A stretch of DNA of 64,000 nt. Origin: Bordetella genomosp. 5. Its GTDB lineage: Bacteria; Pseudomonadota; Gammaproteobacteria; Burkholderiales; Burkholderiaceae_B. Below are positions 36,480 to 45,366 of the stretch, piece after piece. Location of the stretch: positions 372,001 through 436,000 of the forward strand of contig NZ_NEVN01000009.1 of NCBI RefSeq assembly GCF_002261475.1. The letters are read 5' to 3'. The position numbers and the translations under genes were made by a program. Each line of letters begins with the position of its first letter. Positions within the stretch are counted from its first letter, which is position 1. The notes under the pieces were generated by a model that saw only the letters and a program-made list of their open reading frames with translations, was not told the DNA's origin and ran no database searches.

Positions 36480-36528
36480 GCCCGGTGCCCGGCGCCCGGT
36501 GCCCGGCGCCCGGTGCCCGGCGCCCGGT
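36480..36528. repeat. 14-bp tandem repeat, 3.5 copies
   Basis: The unit GCCCGGTGCCCGGC occurs at 36480-36493, 36494-36507 and 36508-36521, and half a unit follows to 36528. It ends two bases before the stop of the EamA transporter gene. Each unit contains two GCCCGG blocks, so strand slippage is likely. Confidence 0.95.
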
Positions 36529-36530
36529 TA

Positions 36531-37427
36531 CTACACGGCGGCGGCGCGGCCCGGCCGCCACTGCGCCAGACTGACGCCGGCCAGGGCCAGCAGCCCGCCC
36601 GTCACGTGATAGAGGTGCGGCTGCTCGTCCAGCGCCACCATGGCGATCGCCACGGTTCCGACCGGCATCAGATTCAGGAACAGGCTCGCCCGGTTGGGCC
36701 CCAGATGCCGCACGCCCTGCATCCACAAAAACGGCGCGAACAGCGACGGAAAGATGCCTGCATAGAGCACCAGCGGGATGTTCTGTGCGTTCAGTGGCGA
36801 CGGCTCGGCCAGCACGAAAGTCGGAATCTGGAGCAGCACGCCGAACATCACCTGCACGAACAACGACTGCCATGCGCCGATCGGCAACGACCACTTGCGC
36901 AGCAGGATGCCGTACAAGGCGTAGGCCAGCGCGGCCAGGCCCATCAGCCCGTCGCCGAGGTTCACCCCCGCGCGCAGCAGCTGCAAGGGATCGCCCTTGC
37001 CCAACAACAGCGCCAGCCCGAACAGGGACACCAGCGCCCCGATCAGGGCCGTGGCGGCGGGCCGCTCGCGCAACACCAGCGTGCCCACCCCGATGGTGAG
37101 CAGGGGCACCATCGCCGTGATGATGCCCATGTTGGTTGCCGTGGTGGTGGCGGCCGCCACATAGGCGAGCCCCTGATACAGCGCCATGCCCAGCGCGCCG
37201 AGCACGCCCAGACGCCAGAGGTTGGGACGGATCAGGTGCCATTGCCGCACCACGCCCGGCAGGGCGAACGGCGCGAGCAGCAGGGCCGCCAGCGCCCAGC
37301 GATAGAAGCCGATGGCCGCCGGCGAAATCGTGCTCGCCGCCATCTTGGTGACCACCATATTCACCGACCAGATCAGGGCGGCGAACAACGGAAACAGCAT
37401 GTGGCGGGCGGAGGGTGCGGCGGTCAT
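36531..37427 (-). CDS. EamA/DMT-family membrane transporter
   Basis: This 298-residue protein has ten hydrophobic helices in two EamA repeats. The first begins LFPLFAALIWSVNMVVTKMA with the GFYRWALAALLLAP motif; the second begins GDGLMGLAALAYALYGILLRKW and ends HLYHVTGGLLALAGVSLAQW. This drug/metabolite superfamily exports diverse small molecules, so the substrate is unknown. ATG 37427 is preferred over a far-upstream frame that runs into the divergent gene and is Gly/His-rich. No operon partner is seen. Confidence 0.9.
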   Translation of the reverse strand: MTAAPSARHMLFPLFAALIWSVNMVVTKMAASTISPAAIGFYRWALAALLLAPFALPGVVRQWHLIRPNLWRLGVLGALGMALYQGLAYVAAATTTATNMGIITAMVPLLTIGVGTLVLRERPAATALIGALVSLFGLALLLGKGDPLQLLRAGVNLGDGLMGLAALAYALYGILLRKWSLPIGAWQSLFVQVMFGVLLQIPTFVLAEPSPLNAQNIPLVLYAGIFPSLFAPFLWMQGVRHLGPNRASLFLNLMPVGTVAIAMVALDEQPHLYHVTGGLLALAGVSLAQWRPGRAAAV

Positions 37428-37487
37428 GGCAAAATTCACGGGAAAACCCGCGCATAGTACGCGCATTTGCCCGCACCCAGACCCACC

Positions 37488-38009
37488 ATGCCCGCCTCCA
37501 GCCAAGCTCCCGCCTCGATCGTCACCTTCAGCACGGCCGAGCTCGACATGCTCGCCAAGACCGCCGACGCCATGTCCGCCTACATGGGCCGCCCCGTCCT
37601 CGCCGAAGTCGGCAAGGGCGACGAGGGCACCGAGTGGGTCACGTTCGGCGTGGCGCTCGATACCGATGGCAAAGAGGCCGACGACGATCAGCCTCACGTG
37701 CAGATGGGCGGCAAGGACGCGCGCCTGCTCGGCGGCCTGGGCGGCCTGCCCGACGCAGCCACGCAGACCTACGATTGCATCTACCTGTGGGCCGTGCAGA
37801 TTTCACTGGTGGAGGGCGAGCGCTTCGTCAAACTCGACCAGGAAGGCGAAGAATGCGCCTGGTCGGACGAGCTGGCCGACGTCCTGCCGTTCGCCCTGAG
37901 CGAAGATCCGCTCGAGCCCGAGGACGATGAAGACGACGAGGACGACGAAGACGACGGCGAGGAAGACGCCCTGCGCCGCGCCCTGCCGCCGAGCCCGCAC
38001 CGCCACTGA
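37488..38009 (+). CDS. Acidic hypothetical protein
   Basis: This is a 173-residue cytoplasmic protein of unknown family. Residues 10-140 look globular (FSTAELDMLAKTADAMSAYM, then VGKGDEGTEWVTFGVALDTD). Residues 148-165 are an Asp/Glu run (EDDEDDEDDEDDGEED). The end is basic (RRALPPSPHRH). It starts at ATG 37488, 60 bp from the divergent EamA gene, and is followed by a strong terminator. Confidence 0.75.
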   Translation: MPASSQAPASIVTFSTAELDMLAKTADAMSAYMGRPVLAEVGKGDEGTEWVTFGVALDTDGKEADDDQPHVQMGGKDARLLGGLGGLPDAATQTYDCIYLWAVQISLVEGERFVKLDQEGEECAWSDELADVLPFALSEDPLEPEDDEDDEDDEDDGEEDALRRALPPSPHRH

Positions 38010-38031
38010 TCGCAGCCAGCCCCTGACGCAA

Positions 38032-38062
38032 AACGGCGTGGCCAAGGCCACGCCGTTTTTTT
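38032..38062 (+). terminator. Intrinsic terminator after the acidic protein gene
   Basis: AACGGCGTGGCC (38032-38043) and GGCCACGCCGTT (38046-38057) form a 12-bp stem with a two-base AA loop, followed by T to 38062. A flanking A run allows some minus-strand activity for the converging ABC operon. Confidence 0.92.
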
Positions 38063-38086
38063 GCAAAGGCGCGGCGTCTCGCTGTC

Positions 38087-39076
38087 TTATAGTCGTCCTT
38101 CCTGGACCGCGTGACATGCCACTACGCCGGGCCCGGCGGGCATCAGGACCGGCACTTCCTGCTTGCAGCGCTCGTTGGCATGCGGGCAACGCGGATGGAA
38201 CGTGCAGCCCGTGGGCGGGTTGAGCGGGTTGGGCACCTCGCCCGCCACGGCCGTGCGGCGCTTGCCCGTGCCTTCCAGGTCGGGGATGGCCTCGAGCAGC
38301 ATCCGGGTGTAGGGATGCCGCGGCGTGGCGAACACGTCGTCGCGCGGCGCCACCTCCACGATGCGGCCCAGATACATCACGCCGACGCGGTCGGCCACAT
38401 GGTGCACGACCGCCAGATTGTGCGAGATGAACAGGTACGTCAGCCCCAGCTCGCGCTGCAGCTCCTTCATCAGGTTGAGCACCTGCGCCTGCACCGACAC
38501 GTCGAGCGCGGAGGTGGGCTCGTCGCACACCAGGAATTCCGGCCGCACGGCGAGCGCGCGCGCGATCGAGATACGCTGGCGCTGACCACCCGAGAACTGG
38601 TGGGGATAGCGGCTCTGATCGGCCGGGTCCAGCCCCACCTGCGTGAGCAGCTCGGCCACGCGGATCTGGCGCTCGGCCGCGCTCATGTCGGTGTGGGTGA
38701 GCATCGGCTCGGCGATGATGCGGCCCACGCGCCAGCGCGGATTCAGGCTGGCGAACGGATCCTGGAAGATCATCTGCAGCCGGCGCCGCAACGCCCGCCC
38801 CGAACGGCCCTGCATGCGCTCGACCGGTTGCCCGTCGAACTGGATCTCGCCGCGGGTCAGGCCGTACAAGCCCACCAGCATGCGGGCCACCGTGGACTTG
38901 CCGCAGCCCGACTCGCCCACCAGCGCCAGTGTTTCGCCACGCGCGATGTCGAACGAGACGCCGTCGACGGCGCGCAACATCTGGCGCGGCTTGCGCGCCA
39001 TCACGCGCTCCAGCCAGGGTTGCGACACGTCGAACCAGCGCGCCGCGTCGCGAACGGAAATCAGGGGGGCCGTCAT
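38087..39076 (-). CDS. Dipeptide/oligopeptide-type ABC transporter ATPase, DppF/OppF family
   Basis: This 329-residue ATPase has Walker [20 protein letters not shown] near residue 51, [17 protein letters not shown] near 99, signature [17 protein letters not shown] near 158, Walker [17 protein letters not shown] and switch [12 protein letters not shown]. The C-terminal oligopeptide domain has [16 protein letters not shown] near 285, Cys residues expected to bind an Fe-S cluster in this family. The ATG at 39076 overlaps the previous stop by four bases. It is the last gene of the peptide operon. Confidence 0.92.
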   Translation of the reverse strand: MTAPLISVRDAARWFDVSQPWLERVMARKPRQMLRAVDGVSFDIARGETLALVGESGCGKSTVARMLVGLYGLTRGEIQFDGQPVERMQGRSGRALRRRLQMIFQDPFASLNPRWRVGRIIAEPMLTHTDMSAAERQIRVAELLTQVGLDPADQSRYPHQFSGGQRQRISIARALAVRPEFLVCDEPTSALDVSVQAQVLNLMKELQRELGLTYLFISHNLAVVHHVADRVGVMYLGRIVEVAPRDDVFATPRHPYTRMLLEAIPDLEGTGKRRTAVAGEVPNPLNPPTGCTFHPRCPHANERCKQEVPVLMPAGPGVVACHAVQEGRL

Positions 39077-40047
39077 GCCGCCACCTCCACATCGTGCAAC
39101 CAACAGGCCGCGCGGGACGTGCCCGCCGGCAACAACTCGGGGCGCTCCTGCGTGCAGCGCGGCATGCGCCGCGTGCAGCGCGGATTGAATGCGCAGCCCG
39201 GCGGAATCGCGGTCAGACGCGGCATGCTGCCGTCGATCTGCACCAGACGCTCCACGTGCCCCTTCATGCTGGGGATCGATCCCATCAGGCCCACCGTGTA
39301 CGGGTGCTGCGGCTGATGGATCACATCGGCGACCGGGCCGATCTCGGCCAGGCGGCCCGCGTACATCACCGCCACGCGATCCGCGGTCTCGGCGATCACG
39401 CCCATGTCGTGCGTGATCAGCATGACCGAGGCGCCCTGCTCGCGGCACAGCTTCTTGAGCAGATCGATGATCTGCGCCTGAATCGACACGTCGAGCGCGG
39501 TGGTGGGCTCATCGGCCACCACCAGCTTGGGCTCGGCGGCGAGCGCCAGTGCGATCACCACGCGCTGACGCATGCCGCCCGAGAACTGGTGCGGATAGTG
39601 GTCGATACGCTCGCGCGCCGCCGGGATGCCGGTGGACGCGAGCAGCTCGATCGCACGCGTGCGCGCCTGGCTCCAGGTCATGGGCAGGTGCGTGACGATG
39701 GTCTCGGCCAGCTGGTGCCCCACGGTGTAGAGCGGGTTGAGCGAGGTCAGGGGGTCCTGGAAGACCGCGCCGATCTCGCGCCCGCGCACGCGCCGCATGG
39801 CCTCGTCGCCGAGGTTGTCGATGCGGCGGCCCGACAGCAGGATCTCGCCACCGCTCACGCGGCCCGGCGGCTCGAGCAGGCCGATGATGGCCGCCCCGGT
39901 CAGGGACTTGCCCGCGCCGGACTCGCCCACCACGCCGAGCACTTCGCCCGGCGCGATCGAAAATGAGACGTCATCGAGCGCCTTGAGCACGCCATGACGG
40001 TTCGGAAATTCGACCGATAGATTCTTTACTTCCAACAATGCGCTCAT
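39073..40047 (-). CDS. Dipeptide/oligopeptide-type ABC transporter ATPase, DppD/OppD family
   Basis: This 324-residue ATPase has Walker [19 protein letters not shown] near residue 39 (Leu in place of the second Thr, as in OppD), [15 protein letters not shown] near 92, signature [16 protein letters not shown] near 155, Walker [17 protein letters not shown] and switch [31 protein letters not shown] near the end is the C-terminal cysteine motif. It starts seven bases after the permease gene. Confidence 0.92.
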   Translation of the reverse strand: MSALLEVKNLSVEFPNRHGVLKALDDVSFSIAPGEVLGVVGESGAGKSLTGAAIIGLLEPPGRVSGGEILLSGRRIDNLGDEAMRRVRGREIGAVFQDPLTSLNPLYTVGHQLAETIVTHLPMTWSQARTRAIELLASTGIPAARERIDHYPHQFSGGMRQRVVIALALAAEPKLVVADEPTTALDVSIQAQIIDLLKKLCREQGASVMLITHDMGVIAETADRVAVMYAGRLAEIGPVADVIHQPQHPYTVGLMGSIPSMKGHVERLVQIDGSMPRLTAIPPGCAFNPRCTRRMPRCTQERPELLPAGTSRAACWLHDVEVAA

Positions 40048-40054
40048 GGTCGCC

Positions 40055-40969
40055 TCAATTCAGTCGCGGGTTGAGCGCATCGCGCAGCCAGTCGCCCAAC
40101 AGGTTGACCGACAGCACCAGCAGCACCAGCGCCACTCCCGGGAAGATGGTGATCCACCATTCGCCCGAGAACAGGAAATCGTTGCCGATGCGGATCAGGG
40201 TGCCCAGCGACGGCGAGGTCGGCGGCACACCCACCCCGAGGAACGACAGCGTCGCCTCGGTGATGATGGCGGTGGCCAGATGCACCGTCGCCAGCACCAG
40301 CACGGGCCCCATCACATTCGGCAGCACGTGGCGGAACATGATGACCGGCGTGGACACGCCGATCACGCGGGCAGCCTGCACGTACTCGCGGTTTTTCTCG
40401 ACCAGGGTCGAGCCGCGCACGGTGCGGGCATATTGCGGCCAGCCGGCCAGCGCGATCGCGCCGATCAGCACCGGGAACGCGATCACCTCGTGCAGCTCGC
40501 GCGGCACGGCGGCACGCGCCACGCCATCGATCAGCAGCGCGATCAGGATGGCGGGAAACGACAGCTGCACATCGGCGACGCGCATGATGAACGCATCGAC
40601 ACGGCCGCCCACGTAACCCGAGAGCAGGCCCAGCACGATGCCGATCACCATCGACAGCGCCACCGACGCCAGGCCGATCAGCAGCGACACCCGGGTGCCG
40701 TACAGCAGCGCCGAGTACAGGTCGCGGCCCTGGCTGTCGGTACCGAGCAGATACTTGGACGAGCCGTTCTCTTCCCATGCCGGCGGCAGCAGCGCGTCGA
40801 GCAGCTCCACCGTGGTCAGGTCGAACGGATTATGCGGCGCCACCCAACCCGCGCCGAACGAACCGATCAGCAGCAGGACGAGAATCACGGTCGCCACGAT
40901 GGCGACCGGCGCGTGGCGCCAGGACCAACAGAGGTCGCTGTTCCACCAGCGTTTGAGCGTGGCTTGCAT
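40055..40969 (-). CDS. Dipeptide/oligopeptide-type ABC transporter permease, DppC family
   Basis: This 304-residue permease has an N-terminal helix (VAIVATVILVLLLIGSFGAGW), the DppC phrase LLGTDSQGRDLYSALLYGTRVSLLIG near residue 75, and coupling loop EYVQAARVIGVSTPVIMFRHVLPN near 195. About six helices follow the family plan. Its ATG overlaps the DppB-type stop by one base (TGATG). Confidence 0.92.
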   Translation of the reverse strand: MQATLKRWWNSDLCWSWRHAPVAIVATVILVLLLIGSFGAGWVAPHNPFDLTTVELLDALLPPAWEENGSSKYLLGTDSQGRDLYSALLYGTRVSLLIGLASVALSMVIGIVLGLLSGYVGGRVDAFIMRVADVQLSFPAILIALLIDGVARAAVPRELHEVIAFPVLIGAIALAGWPQYARTVRGSTLVEKNREYVQAARVIGVSTPVIMFRHVLPNVMGPVLVLATVHLATAIITEATLSFLGVGVPPTSPSLGTLIRIGNDFLFSGEWWITIFPGVALVLLVLSVNLLGDWLRDALNPRLN

Positions 40970-41958
40970 CAGTGACCTCCCCGGGCACGGCCCAGACCCG
41001 CGCGCAGACGCGGATCGACAACGAAATACAGCAGATCGACCACCAGGTTGATCACCACGAACACCAGTGCGATCAGACAGAGGTAGGCTGCCATGACGGG
41101 AATGTCGGCAAACTGCACCGCCTGGATGAACAGCAGACCCATGCCGGGCCACTGGAACACGGTCTCGGTCACGATGGCGAAGGCGATGATGCCGCCGAGC
41201 TGCAGGCCGGTGATCGTGATGACCGGCACCATGGTGTTCTTCAGGGCGTGACCGAAGTGGATGGCCCGGCGCTTGAGGCCGCGCGCCCGCGCGAACTTGA
41301 TGTAGTCGGTGCGCAGCACCTCCAGCATCTCCGAGCGCACCAGTCGCAGGATCAGCGTCATCTGGAACAGCGACAGCGTGATGGTCGGCAGGATCAGGTG
41401 CTTCCAGCCGGTCGGCGTGAGCAGCCCGGTGGTCCACCAGCCCAGTGCCACGGTCTCGCCCCGGCCGTAGCTCGGCAGCCAGCCCAGCGTGACCGAAAAG
41501 ATCATGATGAGCAGAATGCCGATCAGGAAGGTGGGCAGCGATACGCCCAGCAGCGAGCCGGCCAACACGATCTGGGACAGCATGCCGTTGCGGCGCAGCG
41601 CGGTGTAAACGCCGAGCGGCAATCCCACCACGAGCGCCAGCAGCGCGGCGGCGAAGGAGAGTTCGAGGGTGGCCGGCAGGCGGCTGCGGATCAGGGACGA
41701 GACCGGCTCGCTCTGGCGCAGCGACATGCCGAAGTCGCCTTGCACGGCGTTGCCGACAAAGCGCGCGAACTGGACCGGGGCGGGATCGTCCAGGCCGAGT
41801 CGTTGGCGCAGCTCTACGCGTTCGGCGTCCGTGGCGTCCTGCCCGAGCATGATGGTGACGGGGTCACCCACATACTGGAACAGCACGAACGCCAACAGGG
41901 CCACCGTAAGCATGACCGCGCCTGCCTGCAACAGGCGGCGAAGAATGAATGCGAACAT
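40969..41958 (-). CDS. Dipeptide/oligopeptide-type ABC transporter permease, DppB family
   Basis: This 329-residue permease starts FAFILRRLLQAGAVMLTVALLAFVLFQ and carries LGLDDPAPVQFARFVGNAVQGDFG near residue 52 and coupling loop LRTDYIKFARARGLKRRAIHFGHAL near 215, all typical of DppB/GsiC. Six helices are predicted. It pairs with the DppC-type subunit. It lies 64 bp after the binding-protein gene. Confidence 0.92.
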   Translation of the reverse strand: MFAFILRRLLQAGAVMLTVALLAFVLFQYVGDPVTIMLGQDATDAERVELRQRLGLDDPAPVQFARFVGNAVQGDFGMSLRQSEPVSSLIRSRLPATLELSFAAALLALVVGLPLGVYTALRRNGMLSQIVLAGSLLGVSLPTFLIGILLIMIFSVTLGWLPSYGRGETVALGWWTTGLLTPTGWKHLILPTITLSLFQMTLILRLVRSEMLEVLRTDYIKFARARGLKRRAIHFGHALKNTMVPVITITGLQLGGIIAFAIVTETVFQWPGMGLLFIQAVQFADIPVMAAYLCLIALVFVVINLVVDLLYFVVDPRLRAGLGRARGGH

Positions 41959-42022
41959 GGGGAATGGAAAGCAAGACGCGGCGGCGTCTCACGACGCCGC
42001 CGCTGGAGAGGAAAAACCGAGG

Positions 42023-43594
42023 TCAGTCGACCTTGACCCACTCGGCCACGAGGCGGTTGTCGGCGCGGTGCGTCACGCTGACATTCTTGCGCATGGCCCA
42101 CGGGATGACCTGGTCATGCAGCGGGATGTGGCCGAATTCCTTGGCGTGGATCTCCAGCACCTTGTGAATGTCGGCGTCGCGCTTGGCCACGTCGGTCTCG
42201 GTCTTGACGCGATCGATGATGGCGTCGACTTCCTTGTTGCTGTAATCGCCGAGGTTGTACATGCCGTCGGCGCCTTCACCCTTGGTGCGGATCAGGTTCT
42301 GCAGCGTGTACATCGCGTCGAAGGTCGGCACGCCCCAGCCGAACAGATACACGCTGGTGTCGCGGTTCTGCACCTTGGGGAAGTACGTGGCGCGCGGCAT
42401 CGCGTTGAGCGAGGCCTTCACGCCGACCTTGGCCCACATGCCGACCACGGCCTGGCAGATGGCTTCGTCGTTGATGTAGCGGTTGTTCGGGCAATCGAGC
42501 GTGAAGTTGAGCGTGCCGTCGTAGCCGGCTTCTTTCAGCAGGGCGCGCGACTTCTCGGGATCGTAGGGCACGCGCTTGGCCAGCGCTTCGGTCCAGCCGT
42601 GCACCTGCGGCGCGATCATCGTGCCGGTCGGGGCCGACAGGCCGCGCATCACGGCGCGCTTGATGGCGTCGACGTCGATGGCGCGGTACAGGGCCTCGCG
42701 CACGCGCACGTCCTGGAACGGGTTCTTGCCCTTGATGTTCGAGTACAGCAGCTCCGGACGCTTCTGGTCGTAGCCGATGTAGATGGTGCGGTATTCGTTG
42801 CCTTCGACCACCTTGGCTTCGCGGCGCAGGCGATCCAGATCCTGGGCAGCCGGGTCGAGCACGAAGTCGATTTCGCCCGACAGCAGCGCGGCCGTGCGGG
42901 TGGCGTTCTGCTTGATCGGCGTGAAGACCACTTCGGTCACGTTGCCGACCTTCTTGTCCTTGTTCCACCAGCCGGCGTGGGCGGCGAACACGGTGCGCAC
43001 GTCGACTTCACGCGACTTGAGCTGGTAGGGGCCGGTGCCGTTGGTGTTGCGCGCCGCGAAGGTTTCTTCCTTGTTGACGAAGTCCTGCGGCTTGGTGACG
43101 TTGTGCTTTTCGGCCCAGGCCTTGTTCATGATGAACACGTTGGGCAGCTGGCGCAGCAGGACCGGATTCGGGGCGGACGTTTCGATCTCGACCGTCAGGT
43201 CGTCGATCTTGCGCGCCTCTTTGATGCCGGTGGTGTAGGCCTTGTAGTTCGAGGTGGGCGCCATGGCGCGGTGCACCGAGAACACCACGTCGTCGGCCGT
43301 GAAGGCGGCGCCGTCGTGGAACTTCACGCCTTCGCGCAGCTTGAAGCGATATAGCGTGGGGGAAACCTGCTCCCAGGAGGTGGCCAGGCGCGGCACGACC
43401 TTGAACGAGGCGTCGTAGTCGACCAGCGGCTCGTAGATGTAGCTGTTCGCCGCGATGGTCATGCCCTCGTTTTGCGAGTGCGGATCCATCGTGAGGATGT
43501 CGCCCTGGGCAGCCCAGCGGAAGGTCTTGGCGTGCCCGATGGTGGGGGCAGCGACGGCGGCGGCGATCGCGATAGCAATCAAGGTGCGGCGCAT
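42023..43594 (-). CDS. Dipeptide/oligopeptide-type ABC transporter periplasmic binding protein
   Basis: This 523-residue SBP family 5 protein has a signal peptide (RRTLIAIAIAAAVAAPTIGHA, cleavage after GHA). Landmarks are LTMDPHSQNEGMTIAANSYIYEPL, FKLREGVKFHDGAAFTADDV near residue 90 and YLFGWGVPTFDAMYTLQNLI near 420. The ligand may be a di- or oligopeptide or a glutathione-type peptide given the neighbouring gamma-glutamyltransferase. AGGAG lies five bases before ATG 43594. Confidence 0.92.
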   Translation of the reverse strand: MRRTLIAIAIAAAVAAPTIGHAKTFRWAAQGDILTMDPHSQNEGMTIAANSYIYEPLVDYDASFKVVPRLATSWEQVSPTLYRFKLREGVKFHDGAAFTADDVVFSVHRAMAPTSNYKAYTTGIKEARKIDDLTVEIETSAPNPVLLRQLPNVFIMNKAWAEKHNVTKPQDFVNKEETFAARNTNGTGPYQLKSREVDVRTVFAAHAGWWNKDKKVGNVTEVVFTPIKQNATRTAALLSGEIDFVLDPAAQDLDRLRREAKVVEGNEYRTIYIGYDQKRPELLYSNIKGKNPFQDVRVREALYRAIDVDAIKRAVMRGLSAPTGTMIAPQVHGWTEALAKRVPYDPEKSRALLKEAGYDGTLNFTLDCPNNRYINDEAICQAVVGMWAKVGVKASLNAMPRATYFPKVQNRDTSVYLFGWGVPTFDAMYTLQNLIRTKGEGADGMYNLGDYSNKEVDAIIDRVKTETDVAKRDADIHKVLEIHAKEFGHIPLHDQVIPWAMRKNVSVTHRADNRLVAEWVKVD

Positions 43595-43737
43595 GATAGC
43601 TCCTGACAGGTATCTGAATATTAAAGACCGGCGGATATTGCCTAGGCCCGACAGCGCCGTCAATTAGGGGTTTCTGCCCATGCGGGCCACTTATTACCGC
43701 AGGTTGTGAAACCGGGGACAGTGAGACGGGCGTCTCT

Positions 43738-45366
43738 TCAGAGCGCCACAGCGAGCGCGACGCCGTCGCGCTGGGGGTCGGCGCCGCCTTGCAGCGTGCC
43801 GGTCATGCGCGACACCACGTGGGGCGCGGCGAAGGCGTAGCTCTGGCAGGAGCGATGGATAGTCTGACCTTGCGCCTCGACGGCGTCGGTCACATAACGC
43901 GGGATCCGGTTGGACACGTCGATCGCGTTGCCGGTGACCGAGATGCGCGGCGCGGCCACGGCTTCGAAGGCACTCATGCCGAAATCCACCAGATTCACGA
44001 CCGTCTGCGTGAGGGCCGACGCGATGGCCGTGCCGCCCGGCGCGCCGAGCGCCGCCTGGACTTCGCCGTCGCGAAACAGCAGCAGCGGGCATTGCGAACT
44101 GGTGCGGCGCTTGCCCGGGCCGATCGAGGCGGGCCGGCCCGGACGCGGGTCGAAGCCGCTGAGCAGGCCGTTGTAGAGCACGCCCAGGCCGTCGGTGATG
44201 ATGCCGGAGCTGGTGCCCAGGCTGTGCGTGAGCGTGACCGCGTTGCCCGCGGCGTCGATCACGCAGACCTGCGTGGTGTCGCGCGGTTCGGCGGCGATGC
44301 CGGGTGCGAGCCGGGCCAGCTCCGCGGGCACGCGGTCGCGGATGCGCGCGGCGATCGACGCCGCGTGTGCCTGCGACAGCAGTTGCTCGACGGGCACCGT
44401 GACGAACTCGGGGTCGCCGATCAGCGTGTCCTTGTCGATCGTGACCCACTTGAGCGCGCGGGCCAGCAGATCGAGGTAGGCCGGACTGTTGTGACCAAGC
44501 GCGGCCACGTCGAATTGCGCCAGCACGTGCAGCGCCTGGATCAGCGTGAGGCCGCCGGCGGGCGGCGGAAAACCGGCCACGCGCCAGCCGCGATACTCGC
44601 CACACAGCGGCGCCACTTCGGCGACCCGATACGCGTTCAGGTCGGCCAGCGTGAGCAGGCCGTCGTGCGCGCGCATGTCGTCGGCGATGCGCCCGGCGAT
44701 CTCGCCGCGGTAAAAATCCGCCGCGCCGACGCGCGCCAGATGTTCCAGCGTGGCGGCGAGGTCGGGGTTGTGCAGGCGCTCGCCGGGCCGCTTGAACTGG
44801 CCTTCGGCATCGAGGTACACCGCGCGGCCGGTGGCCGTCAGCGCAAGCCGCTCGCGCGTCTCCAGCATGCCGCCGCGCGCGCGGTCGAGCGCGCCGTACT
44901 GGTACATGTGCGGGCGCACCACCACGCCTTCGCGCGCGTGCCGCAGGGCCGGCGCCAGCGCGTCGGCAAACGACCACGTGCCGTAGCGCGACAGCGCATG
45001 ATCGAGGCCCGCGAGCGTGCCGGGCGTCCCGATCGACTGATAGCCGGCCTCGTTCACGTTGCCCTCGACCACGAAGGCGTAACCATCGGGCGTTTCGTTC
45101 AGGGGCAGATGCGCCCAGATGTCGGGGCGCGCCGCGGCCGGCGCCCGGGCGCAGAAGTCGATGCAGGTGTGCACGCCGCGTGCGGGCAGCGCGATCTGCA
45201 GGGTGCCGTAGCCCGCGATGCCGGCCATCATCGGGTCCACCACGCACTGCGTGAACGCGGCGGCCACGGCGGCATCCACCGCGTTGCCGCCGTCCATCAG
45301 CACGCGCGCGCCGGCCTCCGCGGCCTCGGGCTGCGCCGCGCAGATCATGGCGCGGCGCGAACTCAC
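43738..45366 (-). CDS. ggt: Gamma-glutamyltransferase family protein
   Basis: This 542-residue Ntn hydrolase has the GGT start AAQPEAAEAGARVLMDGGNAVDAAVAAAF near residue 10 (Gly-Gly-Asn-Ala), FPPPAGGLTLIQALHVL near 266 and DTTQVCVIDAAGNAVTLTHSLGTSSG near 363. Thr364 or Thr365 is the expected autoprocessing nucleophile. GGIITDGLGVLYNG-like and FRDGEVQAALGAPGG segments follow. No signal peptide is seen, so it is probably cytoplasmic, unlike classical GGT. A GTG start at 45366 overlaps the serine-hydrolase stop; a longer frame upstream is a shadow. Confidence 0.88.
   Translation of the reverse strand: MSSRRAMICAAQPEAAEAGARVLMDGGNAVDAAVAAAFTQCVVDPMMAGIAGYGTLQIALPARGVHTCIDFCARAPAAARPDIWAHLPLNETPDGYAFVVEGNVNEAGYQSIGTPGTLAGLDHALSRYGTWSFADALAPALRHAREGVVVRPHMYQYGALDRARGGMLETRERLALTATGRAVYLDAEGQFKRPGERLHNPDLAATLEHLARVGAADFYRGEIAGRIADDMRAHDGLLTLADLNAYRVAEVAPLCGEYRGWRVAGFPPPAGGLTLIQALHVLAQFDVAALGHNSPAYLDLLARALKWVTIDKDTLIGDPEFVTVPVEQLLSQAHAASIAARIRDRVPAELARLAPGIAAEPRDTTQVCVIDAAGNAVTLTHSLGTSSGIITDGLGVLYNGLLSGFDPRPGRPASIGPGKRRTSSQCPLLLFRDGEVQAALGAPGGTAIASALTQTVVNLVDFGMSAFEAVAAPRISVTGNAIDVSNRIPRYVTDAVEAQGQTIHRSCQSYAFAAPHVVSRMTGTLQGGADPQRDGVALAVAL

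Noticed and set aside
36480-36528. Tandem repeat considered as a CRISPR array.
   Set aside because: The units are 14 bp and contiguous with no spacers, and no cas gene is nearby.
43723-43736. GAGACG/CGTCTC inverted repeat after ggt, considered as a terminator.
   Set aside because: The stem is only six pairs with a two-base loop and no U tract on the minus strand, so evidence for termination is insufficient.
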